A stretch of 64,000 bases of DNA, taken from positions 82,708,867 through 82,772,866 of the forward strand of contig NC_079136.1 in assembly GCF_945859705.1 (NCBI RefSeq). The letters are read 5' to 3'. Positions 44,197 to 56,103 of this stretch are shown here, piece after piece (positions within the stretch are counted from its first letter, which is position 1; every line of letters begins with the position of its first letter). The notes beneath the pieces were generated by a model, which was not told where the DNA came from, did no database searches, and was given only the letters and a program-made list of their open reading frames with translations. Made by a program: the position numbers and the translations under genes. Source of the DNA: Episyrphus balteatus. Lineage: Eukaryota > Arthropoda > Insecta > Diptera > Syrphidae.

Positions 44197-44849
44197 AAGC
44201 CTGGCATACAGTTCGAGATAATTTTTAGCTCTCATACAAATCAATAGGGGTATTCACGATCCGATGCAACTGGTCTAGTATCATTGCAAAAGTGCAAAAG
44301 TGTAAAATCTTACAACACTACAACAACAAAATATATGGATTGAAATTTTACAATGGTCTTGCACTTTTGCTATACCCTAACCCTATTGCAAAATAAAAAT
44401 GCAATGGAGTAAAATTATTTTTGACAGCTCACCGTCACCGTCGCGTCGCCCATGATAAACAGTTTGTCTTTTTTATTCTGTTTATAATGGTTGTCGCTAC
44501 TCATGTCCCGAAATTTAGTTTCTTTTGATGTAAAATAATTAGTGAAAATTATTTAACCCGAACAAAACAAAGAATTAAATTATAAAAAATGGAAAAAAGA
44601 AGAAGCAACAGTGGAGGAAAAAAAACATCATTCATGCTTCAATATTTACTATAGATAAGAAGAGGGGCGTTCACGATCTATTGTAAAAAAATAAAATTTT
44701 ACATTTTTACTAGGCCTATTGCACCAGATCGTGAATACCCCTATTGAAAAATTTTAGCAAAGCTAAAATGGATCCCATACAAATTACAGATAACTTGTAT
44801 GGGAATTTTATCTCAGCTAAAATTTAGCTCGATCTGAGTACCAGGCCTT
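44197..44849. mobile_element. MITE (family I) interrupted by family D
   Basis: The left part 44197-44241 begins AAGCCTGGCATACAG and continues GAGATAATTTTTAGCT. The right part 44747-44849 ends AGCTCGATCTGAGTACCAGG plus CCTT, the inverted counterpart. The complete family D element lies between them. Confidence 0.6.
44242..44746. mobile_element. 505-bp MITE (family D), most complete copy
   Basis: Ends CAATAGGGGTATTCACGATC and GATCGTGAATACCCCTATTG are inverted repeats. The interior includes the GGAAAAAAGAAGAAGCAACA stretch found in every unit of the tandem array and the GCAAAAGTGCAAAAGTGTAA stretch found at 31090. No target duplication is evident, and no coding capacity was recognised. Confidence 0.75.
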
Positions 44850-45051
44850 ATTTTTATAATCCTTTTGTGGCGTTGGCGTATGAAAATTTACTTTTTGAAA
44901 AAGAAATGTCAAAGGGATTACCAAGTAGCGCCATCTAGTGCTTTTAATTGTAAAACTGTTTTGTTATGGTTATGGAGAAGTATAACTTAAATCGCGTGTA
45001 CGCATTTGTACACACACTTTTTTTTAATTTGGTTTTTTCACAAAACATTTG

Positions 45052-45148
45052 CTCTACCCGACTAACAAATTTACTTCTATAAAGCTTTATAGGTGGTAAT
45101 GCAACTCCTGTAAAGCTTTATAGAAGGGATATTGTTTGTTGGGTAGCG
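45052..45148. repeat. ~97-bp inverted-repeat element
   Basis: CTACCCGACTAACAAATTTA on the left pairs with TTTGTTGGGTAG on the right. The inner arms contain ACTTCTATAAAGCTTTATA against TATAAAGCTTTATAGAAG-like sequence. A small palindromic MITE is the simplest reading. Confidence 0.5.
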
Positions 45149-45666
45149 AGAAGCAATATTTTTTCTTTTGTATTTTGCAAAAAGTGGCCACTGTAGTTAA
45201 GACTTTAGAGCATTTTTGTTTTGGTTTTAATCTGCCATTGGGAGCAGTAAAACAAGCGCAAAATATAATCCTTAAATGAGTGTGTAGTGTGGCATACAAA
45301 ACTAACATTTCAGCTTCGGTTAAGGTACTACAAAAGCTACATTTCAGCTTCTTTTAAACTTTAGTAAAGTTGTTGGGCATGGAAAAAGGAGAACGTTATA
45401 CAAATTTGACCCTCTATAAGGATCTTAAACGAAGCTTTACCGAATCTCTACCGAAGCTTTGAGATTTGACAGATAGCTTCGGAAGAGCCTGTATATCTCT
45501 TTAATACATGTCTTATCGAAATAAAAAACTACAAAAACAAAAAAAAATTCTTTTTTAACTGGTTTTAAATCATGAATTTTAAGCTTTTGATCTGATATTA
45601 TATATAACATTCCATTAGTTTTTAGTATATCTATTAATAATAATTTTAAAAGTATATAATTTTTTT

Positions 45667-45738
45667 ACCACATCCAGGAATCGAACTTCGTATCTGCTTG
45701 GTGGTAGTCCACCACTCTACCCACTCGGCTATCCTAGT
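45667..45738 (-). tRNA. tRNA-like sequence, probably a pseudogene or SINE-type remnant
   Basis: The 72-nt minus-strand segment has an A-box-like TAGCCGAGTGGG and a B-box-like GTTCGATTCC at normal tRNA spacing. The acceptor stem pairs only partly, the T stem has mismatches, the anticodon loop lacks a normal T33, and no T-run terminator follows. A functional tRNA and its identity cannot be supported. Confidence 0.3.
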
Positions 45739-45786
45739 ATATTCATTAATGAAATCAAAAACTTAATCAGTTCAAATAGCAAAAAA

Positions 45787-45865
45787 AATGTCCGAGCTAA
45801 ATTATTCAATGTCAAAACCAAAAAGTGTCCGAGCTAGATTATTTAATATCAAAACCAAAAATCAA
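45787..45865. repeat. Two-copy ~39-bp direct repeat
   Basis: GTCCGAGCTA(A/G)ATTATT(C/T)AAT followed by TCAAAACCAAAAA occurs twice in direct succession. Function unknown. Confidence 0.6.
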
Positions 45866-47691
45866 ATACAAAACTTGATAATTTCTGTAAAGCTTCTATA
45901 TATTCATTAAACAGACTAATAAGAAAAACAAGTTTTTTTCGTTTAAGTTTCTTTAATAGTATTTAAGCAACTTATTAGAAGTTGTTAAACAAGTCCGAAC
46001 TTCTATAAGCAGTTAAATTCTGAAGCAAGCTCAATACAAGCTGTATACAAAGTAGAACCTACGAGATTTCAATTTATAGAAGCTGTTGTGCTAGTTTCCA
46101 AAAATGAACGCTGCCAATCAAATAATCAACCGAACTCTTTCATAACCTATGTACTTGAACACACTCAAAATAAAATCAAAAACTTTGAACTGTTTCATTT
46201 TGTGTTTTCATTTGTCACCGTAGCAGCGCAGCTACATCGACAGAAGATCAAAAACAGCCGTTCGGATAAGCGACACTTTAATGAAAAAAAAAAGAAGAAA
46301 AAAAAGAAAAATACATTTGTACATACTCTTGCAGAAAAAAATTTAATTTTCTTTGTACTGTGATTTGGTGTTTCTACGTTGCGTTTAACTGTTTTTGTTC
46401 TTTTTTTGTTAAAAATTAATTTATTTACAATTTTTTTACGAATGAAAAAACCACAAACAAGTCAAGTAACAACAGCCACAAACTAAAAAAATCATCAAAA
46501 ATGCACAAGTGAAGAAAAAAAAAGAAAGAAAAAAACATTTTTTTTTCAATCAGCATTTTTAAAAGTATCACTCACTGCAGGCAGAAAGGTAATATTATTA
46601 CATCTATAATAAAATATAATCATTAATTATTAAGTAGTCGCTCGTTAACTATTAAATTCGCTTTCGAGAACAATCAGCAATTGAAAAATTGAGATTTTTG
46701 GGAAGAGCTCTAAGTGGTGAGCTGCATCGGGGTGAATATTGTATTCGCTGCGATGATGAATAGAAATTTCAATTATTGAAATCACTAAAAAAAAAGAACT
46801 GCATCCATTCCCTAACTCATTCGTAGCACGTCCCTTCTTCATCTCTCTTTCCTCCTACGTTGTTATCGCCTCTCGCAATCGGTGTGTAATCAGCTGATGA
46901 CAAAATCGATGCAGTTTTCTCATAAAAAAAAAAAACAAAGACATTTAAAAAAATACAAAACTGCACAAAAAAGCCGTGCAACTTTGGGATAGATACAAAA
47001 CATTTTTCCAAATAGGGAAAACTTTTTCATATAGGCACCGTTCTCTTCGTTGTCGTTGTCAATGGGGTAGGGCTATATTCCACAAACTATACCCATTATC
47101 TCCTCTTTTTTATACATATTACAAAAAAAAAAAAAAACAAAATCACCAAAAGCCCCAAACAAATTATTAGCCTGTTTGCTTCATTTTGCTTTTTTTTTTC
47201 TTTTAATTTCTGAGCTGAAAAAATGGTGGTTTGTTTTTTAATACCTAATAAAATTGTATTATGTTATGAGTGTGAGTATTGGGGCATTCCCGTCACTAGA
47301 TAGAGCAGTAGAAGAAAAAATTAAAATACCTACTCTGACTCTCAGACGTCACGTAGGATAATTTAATCATTTTACTTTTGCTCCCTATGGTCTCGACAAA
47401 ATTACTTTTTAATTTTTATTCTTGGGCTTAGTAGCTTTGCCGTGTCAATAATAATTGTGAATCAGTGTTTACGATTCACAGGTATGTAATATTTTCTGCT
47501 CGGTTTAAATATATACATTGCATTTTGTTTTCTAATTTTCTCAAAAGATACTAATTTTCATATTTTCATATGAGCCAGGTTTTATATGCTTATCTGTTTT
47601 ATTACAGTAATTTTATAAATGAATGCTGTTTTGCATTGAATGCGTTCATTAAAATTTTGCACTTAAGTTAAATTTAAAACTAGTTGACATT
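45866..47691. other. Intergenic / upstream region of the RING ligase gene
   Basis: AT-rich with many A and T runs. Non-coding 5' exons and the promoter of the RING ligase gene may lie here (for example, a candidate donor follows GCAGGCAGAAAG near 46580), but no exon can be proven from sequence alone. Confidence 0.35.
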
Positions 47692-47882
47692 AGCCCTGTT
47701 CCATTGGAGGTGGTAGTCTACTAATAGTAAATGTTTTGGTTAATCTAGTACCTACTATCATCTACTCATGCTCATCTTCCCGAGCAGATACGATTTGTAT
47801 TGAATTCGTTGAAAGTGCGTTCCATTGAAAATCGCTAGTAAACTACTAGTAGTACTTTGCCACCTCCCAAAGGAACAGGGCT
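47692..47882. mobile_element. MITE family M1, uninterrupted 191-bp copy
   Basis: AGCCCTGTTCC to GGAACAGGGCT with inverted arms (GGTGGTAGTCTACTA against AGTAGTACTTTGCCACC), flanked by ATT on both sides (47689-47691 and 47883-47885). It serves as the empty-site reference for the copy at 6214-7463. Confidence 0.85.
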
Positions 47883-48703
47883 ATTATTTCTTAATAAATA
47901 TTTATTTGCAAATTTCTATAACCACTTGTAATCTGAATTATAAAAAAATTAACCAAAACGTTATAATACCTACCATTTAAAATCAATACTTGCCACATCC
48001 ATACATTATTTTTTGATTTCCAAAGAGCGGAAATTATTCCGATTTCCTACGAATCGGAGAGTTTTCACCTGTCGGAATTTTCCGCTCCAACGGAACAGTG
48101 ATGCTGAAGGACTTGCTAAAAGTGGAAGCCTATTACGTATTTTAATAGATAAGAGAAAAAATTGGTATAGTTACCTATTGTAATATGAACATATGTAAGG
48201 TTATAACGAGAAGCTATACAATAAAAAATATTAGATGGAAAACAACTTACCGAGAAGTCAATTGTTGTTTATACAACAAATCAGTCAGAAAATGTAGTAA
48301 AACAGGCAATTTTAAAATTCATGTGACTTTTACTCCAAAGCGTTTCGCCCATGTACAACAGTGGGGTCATCAGTTCAATGCTGTCGTACCCTTTCCCTTA
48401 CTAAGACGCAAAATTTTGGTCGATGCGATGGTTACCGACACTTAAAATAAAAAATAATTTGTATTCGTTATTGTGGTAAAACCAATGCCAATACTTATTT
48501 GCACTAATGCTCTTTCTTAAATGTATTTTATGAGTTAAAGCATCGTTCTTTCCTATTTCTTATTTTCTTTACAAATTTGATTAATTTTTTATAATATGTA
48601 TTTGTTTCTCTTATCGTTTATTAGATTAAAAAACAAAAACGAAGAAAATATTTCAAAGCATATTATAATATAGTTATTAAGGTTTAAAAATTCAACATAA
48701 AAA

Positions 48704-51700
48704 ATGGAAAATGAACACGAAGAGCACCATGATCTTCCATTTCGTGAAATCTTTGAAGCTGCATTTTCTGCCTCAAGTCTCTCAAACAGCTATGACAATG
48801 AACCACGGCCTAGTGACGAAAGTAAGTTCTTCATCATAAAACTATACCTTTAAAATGTTACTAATGAGTTTTTTTTTCCAACAGACTATGATTTGTTTGC
48901 ATACAATCAATATTCACCAAGGCAGCCAATGAGATTACAATACGTCAGTATTAAGAACAAATACATACATCTAAATGGAACGTATTATTAATACTTAATC
49001 CATTTTTTCAGAATACAATGCATCCAGAACCATATATGCCACAAATGTATCCAGTACATCATAATGAACTTATGTCTCCACACTTACAGCGACGTATGCC
49101 GCCAAGAAGAGGCGCTCAAGAACGTTACCAAGTGGATTTAATGAGTCGAGACCCCTGGTTATCGTGCAGAAAATGTCAACCAGAATCATGTAACTGCCCT
49201 CGCGATCCGGCAAGGTAAAATTGATTTGATTAAAATAAAAACAAAATTGTCTATATTATTGTATTATAGGGATACAGCTTACCAAATAACTTCGAGAAGT
49301 CATCAGCCGGAGCTGCAAACTTTCAACGGCAATATCAATAATATCAATACCAACAATAATGACAGTACTGCACTAAATGACACACCTCGAAATCATATGC
49401 TGGACGATGTACCAAACCACTTGGACTATCCGAACCCACCACTGCCCCAGCAGCATTCATGCTGGTCAACATATTCTGCTTATGACTATGATGGCTTAGG
49501 TGGAATGGTTAATACATATTCGCATCGGCGGCCAGTTCTTTCACATTTCAATCATATTTATCCTCATCAACACTCTCAAACAAATGCGCCGCCACAACCA
49601 CAAACACAACCGACGCCATCGCTACCACCCCATCTTTTACACAATCCCCAACCTGAACAGGCAGGAGTAGCCGCCACCGCCGCCCCACTGCCACCTCATG
49701 TAGAGAATGGTAATCTAGTTAAGACTGAAATTAATCCCGATGGAATGTATATTAGTAGCAGCAGTAGCATTAGCGGATGCAGCAGTAATGGCAGCAGCAA
49801 TGCATCACCTCCTCTACTACCGCCGCCAGCTAACTCAAATAATAATCCTGGTGATTTAGGTTTGAGAAAAAATGAACGCAGTAGCACAGCAACTACTGCT
49901 ATAATGTATGCGGCCACAAAACCAAATCCATTGCTTGCAGCCACTACTGTTCCATCGTTAGATGTTATAGACGGTCCGAGTAGCTCAACTTCTTCAATAT
50001 TGTCAATGAAACATGTTTCCGCCTCCGGCTGTGAAAATAGTGGAAATACTTGTAGTTCTAGTAGTTTTAATAGCAACAAAACTCTCAACAAAACTTTGCA
50101 AGATTTGCATACAGATAAGCAAGAGGAGCAGGATGTAAATATGAGAAATATTCTCAATGAGACAGCTGCTGCTGCTGCCACTACAACTACAATAGCAGCT
50201 GCTGTCGTTACAGATCAATCTACAGCATCCTCTGCATCATCGTCAAGTTTTTACGATGAACTCTCATCATTACCAGGACCAAGTGGTTTACAAAGAAAAA
50301 GTCAGCAGTATGATGTTAATCTCACAGCTGGAAAATCTAATGCTTATAACAGCAATTGTCATCGATTGAATGCCAACTCAAAGTATAATCCAATGTCCGA
50401 TTCGGATGATGATGATGATGACGATGATGTTGTTGTGGTAAACTTACGAAAACAATATAAACCTGAGAACTTGCCATATAATATTATCGGATATCGTGGT
50501 GGTATTGGTAAAATCCCAAAAATTAATACAGAAGCTCTTGATGGTGGCGTGGGAGAGGTATCAGATCATGGACCAAGCAACGGTGAAGAATGTTTATCAT
50601 CTTCACGGTCAAATGATGTCCTAACTGCTCCAGATTTACAATTGGATTGGTTATCTGATTCAACAGGCGATGATGATGATGTGGTATTTGTTCATTCTAC
50701 ACGCGAACCCATTGTTTCGATTGATTTAACAAATGATGATGAAATGGTTGATGAATTTAAACCATCAATAATTGTGAGTAAAAGTTTTATAGAATTCATG
50801 GTGTTCGCTAAACAAGAAAGACAGGGAATGTCAGGAAAAGTCAGGGAATTTGGAAAGCGGTAAGGGATTTTTTCAGTATCATTTTTAAAAAATCGGTGAG
50901 AAAAACATTTAAGCTTTAGAAAACAAAATGTCCTTTATTATCAATCTAGACATTGCATCTTACTTTTAGGATAAATTCCTTGAAGCTGTAAATCAATCTG
51001 AAGAACATGTTATTTGCTTTGAGGTATGTGGTCTTCATGTTTTGCATGGAACCATGAAGACTGTGCTCGCGATATTTTCTTGTTGGTATCAAAAGTTCGT
51101 TCACATCCAAAACAAGGTGTATTCAATTTTCTTTAAAATATTGAGGGGCCCGATGGTTGGAGAACAAAAAGTGTTTGGAGATGCCTCAAAGCATTTTTTA
51201 GAGACGAGTTCTTCGACTACAATCTTTTGTATTTGTATACTATTACATCGGAATTTGAATTTTCTGTAAAGACGGTTCACGCAATATAATTCTTCATGAC
51301 AACGTCATAAGAAAATTAGATGTATACTATACCGCACTCTTTACAGGCTCAGGGGGAACGTAAAGATAAGCTAACTAGTTTTCATCGATTTATAAGACGT
51401 TATCACGTCAAAAATAAAAGGTACATAGGAGAAAATCGAGCAATTTTAAAGTTTAAACTCGAATGCAGCAAATTAATTATAACTGTAGACTCCAAAATAA
51501 AAGAAACAAGTCAGTTGAGATATGATCTCGTAGCGGCTGAGGTATGATCTCGAGTTTAAAACCCCCAAAATATTTTAATGAGCTATTATCTTTACACAAA
51601 GAGAATTCAAAACCTGCTTCCATTCTTTGATTCTAATCGTAAAGACTAGAGGCAAGGGCAAATAAACAACGTAAATGCGTGTACAGATGCAACAAGGATT

Positions 51701-54700
51701 TTGAAAAATACTAACTCCAATGAAATACACATAGATTTATATACATATAATGGAATTATATAAATAACTTCATGATTTGATATTTCAAAAGATTTTTTTT
51801 TTAATTTTTTGGCCAGGGAAGATTTGAAATTGGTCAGAAAAAGTCAGGGAATTTTATTTTGAAAAATTAGTGGACACCATAAAATAAATAATTTTTTTTT
51901 TTATACAAAATCGAAATTATAAATTGCAATTATTTTATTTTTCTAGACACCCCAAAGAGACACATCGACATCGGGACTCTTATCACATATACATCAAAAC
52001 TTACCACCGACACCTACACCAACTGAAGTCACATCATCAACACCTATTGCCGCAGCCACAGCTGCGGCCGCTGCAGCTTCAGCAGCTGAAGCTTGTTCTT
52101 ACTATGATTATCGTTATCCACGTCGTTTCAATGAAGTTTCCTCAACGTCAGCAGCTGCAAGCTCAACAAGTGGGACAGCATTTAATGGTCGTTCTTACGA
52201 TGGATATCGCTACAATGTTAATCGCATTCGGCCAAATGTTTTCGGAAATATTGTCGGTCCGCCTAGGCTTGCTCCTTATCAGCCACGAACTCCAAGACTG
52301 CGTACTGTTTCACCACCCGATTTTCCAATGCCTATCAATGCATATCGAGGTATTTGTCAACGTGATCGTTTTCACGAAGATGTTCCTCCTTATGCGTATC
52401 CAGACCCAGTTGCTCCTGACATGTATCCAAGGGTTCAGTTTTGTGGATATTCCGAACCTCAATGCCTTCGAGGTCCAGCTTCATCGACAACAACAGCACC
52501 GCATCCAAATGCTGCTGTTCCAGCACATGAAAATAGTAATATACCACCAGAAGCACCAACAACAGCACCCTCAGCTCCTCAACCACCACCTGAATCAACT
52601 TCTGAAACAAGTTCTGAACAACAACAACAACAACAACAACCACCACCGCCGCGACGTGCAAACATTTGCTCACCGCCAGCTGCACATTCAACAGAGAGTT
52701 CCAATTATCCGCCATATTTTGTGCGTGATGTTAGTCAAATGCGAGTACAACGTCGTTATCCAACATTTAGTGCAGGAACAACACATCATCGACATCATCA
52801 AGTAGGAGCTCCACCACCCTATCTTGTACATCAAAATCTTTGGTGTCGCCAACAAACCATGCAGGAAATACATCGCCGACATTTGACTCCAACTCCGATA
52901 GATTTATCATCGAATCGGAGTTTGCCTAATTATCGATCTCGACAGATTCAAAATATATGTCCATGTGTTCATAGTAGAACAGGTCCGGTCTCTAGTTTGG
53001 ATCCGGTAATTTCAAAAAAAGATTTCATTTTTGTTGTATTTAGTTATTTATTGAGTTGATTCTTGCAGGCATATCAAATGGTCAGTTTGTCAAGTTCATT
53101 TGAACCCCCACCGACAACACAACCCAGACAAAGACATGTACCTGCTGTACATCATCATATGATTCATCATTATACTTTGCCTACACCTGTACGTTTGGAA
53201 ATCGGCTTGAGAGCACCATTGACAAGTCTAAGATCTATTGAAGATATTGGATCTAGAATTGTATTTGGTCCAACTATGAGACCCAATCGCGGTGCTTCAT
53301 TGGTAAAATATATATTTTATTTTATAATGATATTTGTCACATTATGTGCATAGTAGAAGAATAATTTCAATTAATAAATTAATTTTTTTATAACAGGAAA
53401 TAATCGAGCGCAACACCCTACCGCACAAATACAAACGTATTCGCCGTGAAAGTGAATCCGATGAGGATGCAGAAAAATGCGCCATTTGTTTATCATTATT
53501 TGAAATTGATAATGAAGTCAGGTAAGTTATGTTTAAATTTACTAATCTATTTAAAGTGGAAAAACAAAATTGTTAGACAAAAAAGGATTACAAAATTCCA
53601 CCAATATGCAAAACTAGACGGAATAACAGACAAATAGACATAGATTTTTGATCATAATACAAGTTCCACAAGTAACATAATCTTAAAGCTCCTTAATTGA
53701 GCTATTCCTGATTGCCTCTTTATTAAAAAACTGTTACCTTTTTAAAAGTTACAGTTTGTTAGCAAATATGTATAGATTGGATCAATTGTGTTGCTATTTA
53801 TCAATCCTTGCAATCCCACCGGCTAAAAAAAAAAGTAGTGCATTAGTTAGTATGACAAAAAAAAAATGCTTTCCCTTCTAGTTTTCAAAGATGTAAGATT
53901 TGACTTATTGAATCTAAGAGTTCAAAACGTAAGTGGATGTCCACCAACAACTTTTAGAAAGGCTATAACTGAATTTCTAAAGACTAAACTTGAATCTGGA
54001 AGCTTCTTATGTCACAAATATTAATTAAAACGGTCATCTAGCAAGCAATTTTGACAAAAGGTCAAAACTAACAAAAACGAAGAGTGCAGAGTACAAAATA
54101 AGGTAAAATAATGAAGAAGTTAGCTGAAGTCAAAATTATTCACATGTGGTGAAAGTGTTGTGACGGCCTCAACGAAAATAGTTGACATATTTAAAAAAAG
54201 AAAAGTGATTAGTACAGACGAAATACCTTCTAAGTTTTGGGACAAACAGAAAACATCGGGTCTAGATGGCTTTTATTTAATTATGATAAGACCATAGAAA
54301 GATTAAATCATTATTAGTTTAGTTTGACTGAGACCCTATACAAAGAGTGGATTTTGATTGTTTGATTCTTTCTAAACAAAAACTTCTTTCAAAATGTTTT
54401 ACTCTCTTATAAGAACAAAAATACTATAAATTAAATAATTTTTTAAAGTCGTTTCTGAGTCTCATATTCCACTGGCTCATAAAAACCAAGCTCCAAAAAT
54501 TGATCCGTTAGCGACGTTTAAGAAGAAAAATCTCTCAATATATTCGTAGAGCGTTTTTTCTGGAAAAATGTATTGTAATGTATAGCCCTATTCTACTATT
54601 CGATTCACGTGAAAGTCTAAAATAAGAAGCGTTTCAAAGGTGGTTTAAATTAAATTAAGACTATTTTTCTTTCTTTAAAATTTCTAAAACAGACGGGAAC

Positions 54701-56103
54701 AACACTTTGCTATCAAAAGTTAGAAGTTTTTGAAAGCCAATTTGACATGATTACGAAAGGAAATCTTTCGATTCACGTGAATCGAATAGCAGAATAGGGC
54801 TGGTAACCGGCCCTATCACGAATTCCATTCGAAAATTTATCGAAAATTTGCTACGATTCTTGTAAAAACAATTATGGAACCCGTTCGTAATGAAAAATTT
54901 CGTACATATCGTCACACATACGGGTATTTACCTTTAAAATGTCACGGTTATATTTGTTTAATTGATAATGAAATATCAATTTTTCGTCAAAAAAATTTTT
55001 TTAAATTAACACAATCAATAATTTTCACAAAACTAGGTTCACATAAAAGACGATAAAAGCTAGACTAACGGACAGAATTTTTTTTTTTGTTTTTGCTTTT
55101 TGACATCTTCCTCCTTAATATGATACCAAAAATGTTACCGAATAACACCGAATGATATCACGAATGGTCCATTAAAAAAGCAGAAATATAAAAACAAACT
55201 GCCTTTCTACTTATGTACATTTAAAATAAGTTAATTTTTTAATTTTAATTATTCCGTGGGTATTTAAGAGTAGCAAAAAAAAAATCACTTCTTAACTCCA
55301 AATTTGGCAAAAAAGTTAAATGAGCTGGTTTTGTAGGTGATTACCCCTATGTGCGTCACTACGATCGGATTTTGAGAATGTTTTTTCGAGCATCGTAGAC
55401 AATTTACGATACGAATGGAATTCGTGATAAGGCCGAATATAAAAATGCTTTTTTTTCTACATAAACATTCCCCTAACAAATACAAAGAGCATGCAAAAAA
55501 AATAAATTCGATTGAACTTCCCGTTCGTTTGTTATAAGCGTAGAAACGAATGTTAGTATTACACGTTCAACGCGTTGACTCTGACGTAAAAATGACGTCA
55601 AAATCTTTCCCAAGTGTGTCTTGTCAGGTGATCGTAAAGAAATATTGCCTTCAACGCGTTTATTTGTGCGATCACAATGCGCTGACTCACATTTTTTTGG
55701 TTTTGTCGCTTTGATATAGAAGATAATGTTTTTGGTGATGTCAAAGAGTCAACGTTGAGTCGTTGACTGTGTTCCTAGCTTATCTTAAAAATAAAACGGA
55801 TAGGTAAATTTGTCCAGCAAAGAAAAAAAAACTTTTTAAAGAAAAATATTTTTGATTCGGCAAAACAATTCCTTCTTTAGAACAATAAAAATCCACGATT
55901 ATTCATTTTTATAATAAAAACGCAGGTTCCTCACATTGTAATATTTTTTTATTTGAATTATTTTTCATTTCAGACGACTTCCTTGCATGCATCTATTCCA
56001 CACCGAATGTGTTGATCAATGGCTGGTCACTAATAAACACTGTCCTATTTGCCGTGTCGATATTGAAACCCATCTTACCAAAGATACAACCAGCTCGTTA
56101 TGA
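48704..56103 (+). CDS. RNF111: Arkadia/RNF111-type RING-H2 E3 ubiquitin ligase, 8 coding exons
   Basis: Coding exons 48704-48821, 48885-48943, 49012-49214, 49270-50773, 51947-53005, 53069-53302, 53397-53521 and 55974-56103 join in phase to 1143 aa. The C-terminal RING-H2 uses C1087, C1090, C1105, H1107, H1110, C1113, C1124 and C1127, with the Arkadia-like RRLPCMHLFHTECVDQWL and CPICRVDIE. It is preceded by IIERNTLPHKYKR, matching the conserved pre-RING segment of vertebrate Arkadia. Two hydrophobic-acidic stretches, VVVVNL after a run of aspartates (~50430) and PIVSIDLTNDDE (~50715), look like SUMO-interaction motifs, as in Arkadia. The centre is low-complexity (Asn, Ser, Ala, Pro, poly-Gln). 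Arkadia ubiquitinates SKI/SnoN-type repressors in TGF-beta signalling in the nucleus; that role here is inference. The last intron splits the RING. Confidence 0.9.
54585..54800. mobile_element. MITE family M2, copy 2
   Basis: GCCCTATTCTACTATTCGAT to CGAATAGCAGAATAGGGC, opposite in orientation to the copy at 20409-20611. The TTCACGTGAA palindrome is at both ends. Confidence 0.75.
54808..55435. mobile_element. 628-bp MITE with ~50-bp inverted repeats
   Basis: The left end CGGCCCTATCACGAATTCCA and right end TGGAATTCGTGATAAGGCCG pair and continue inward through ATTCG and CTACGAT-type blocks. It sits directly beside the M2 MITE. Target duplication not evident; short frames in it are not supported as genes. 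Confidence 0.65.

Larger units (their letters stand above)
53522..55973. other. Last intron of the RING ligase, carrying two adjacent MITEs
   Basis: A 2452-nt intron that interrupts the RING coding sequence after the EVR codon region. It holds a family M2 MITE (54585-54800) and a second inverted-repeat element (54808-55435). An imperfect inverted pair also occurs around 55566 and 55745 (CAACGCGTTGACTCTGAC against GTCAAAGAGTCAACGTTG). Confidence 0.8.

Noticed and set aside
39514..44247. Numerous 60-154-residue frames recurring at fixed spacing
   Set aside because: They recur because the MITE array repeats. They are open in both directions across inverted repeats and have no recognisable domain.
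46088..46363. 91-residue frame ending in a lysine run
   Set aside because: Driven by an A-rich tract; no domain or conserved motif seen.
48185..48445. 86-residue open frame upstream of the RING ligase gene
   Set aside because: No recognisable motif and no splice continuity with the ligase exons; it could be chance or an old repeat remnant.
49696..50218. Minus-strand leucine-rich frames opposite the ligase exon 4
   Set aside because: Shadows of Ser/Ala/Asn-rich coding sequence on the + strand.
51042..51547. Two 75-residue frames in the intron between ligase exons 4 and 5
   Set aside because: They lie between a good donor (50774) and acceptor (51946) that join in phase; no homology recognised.
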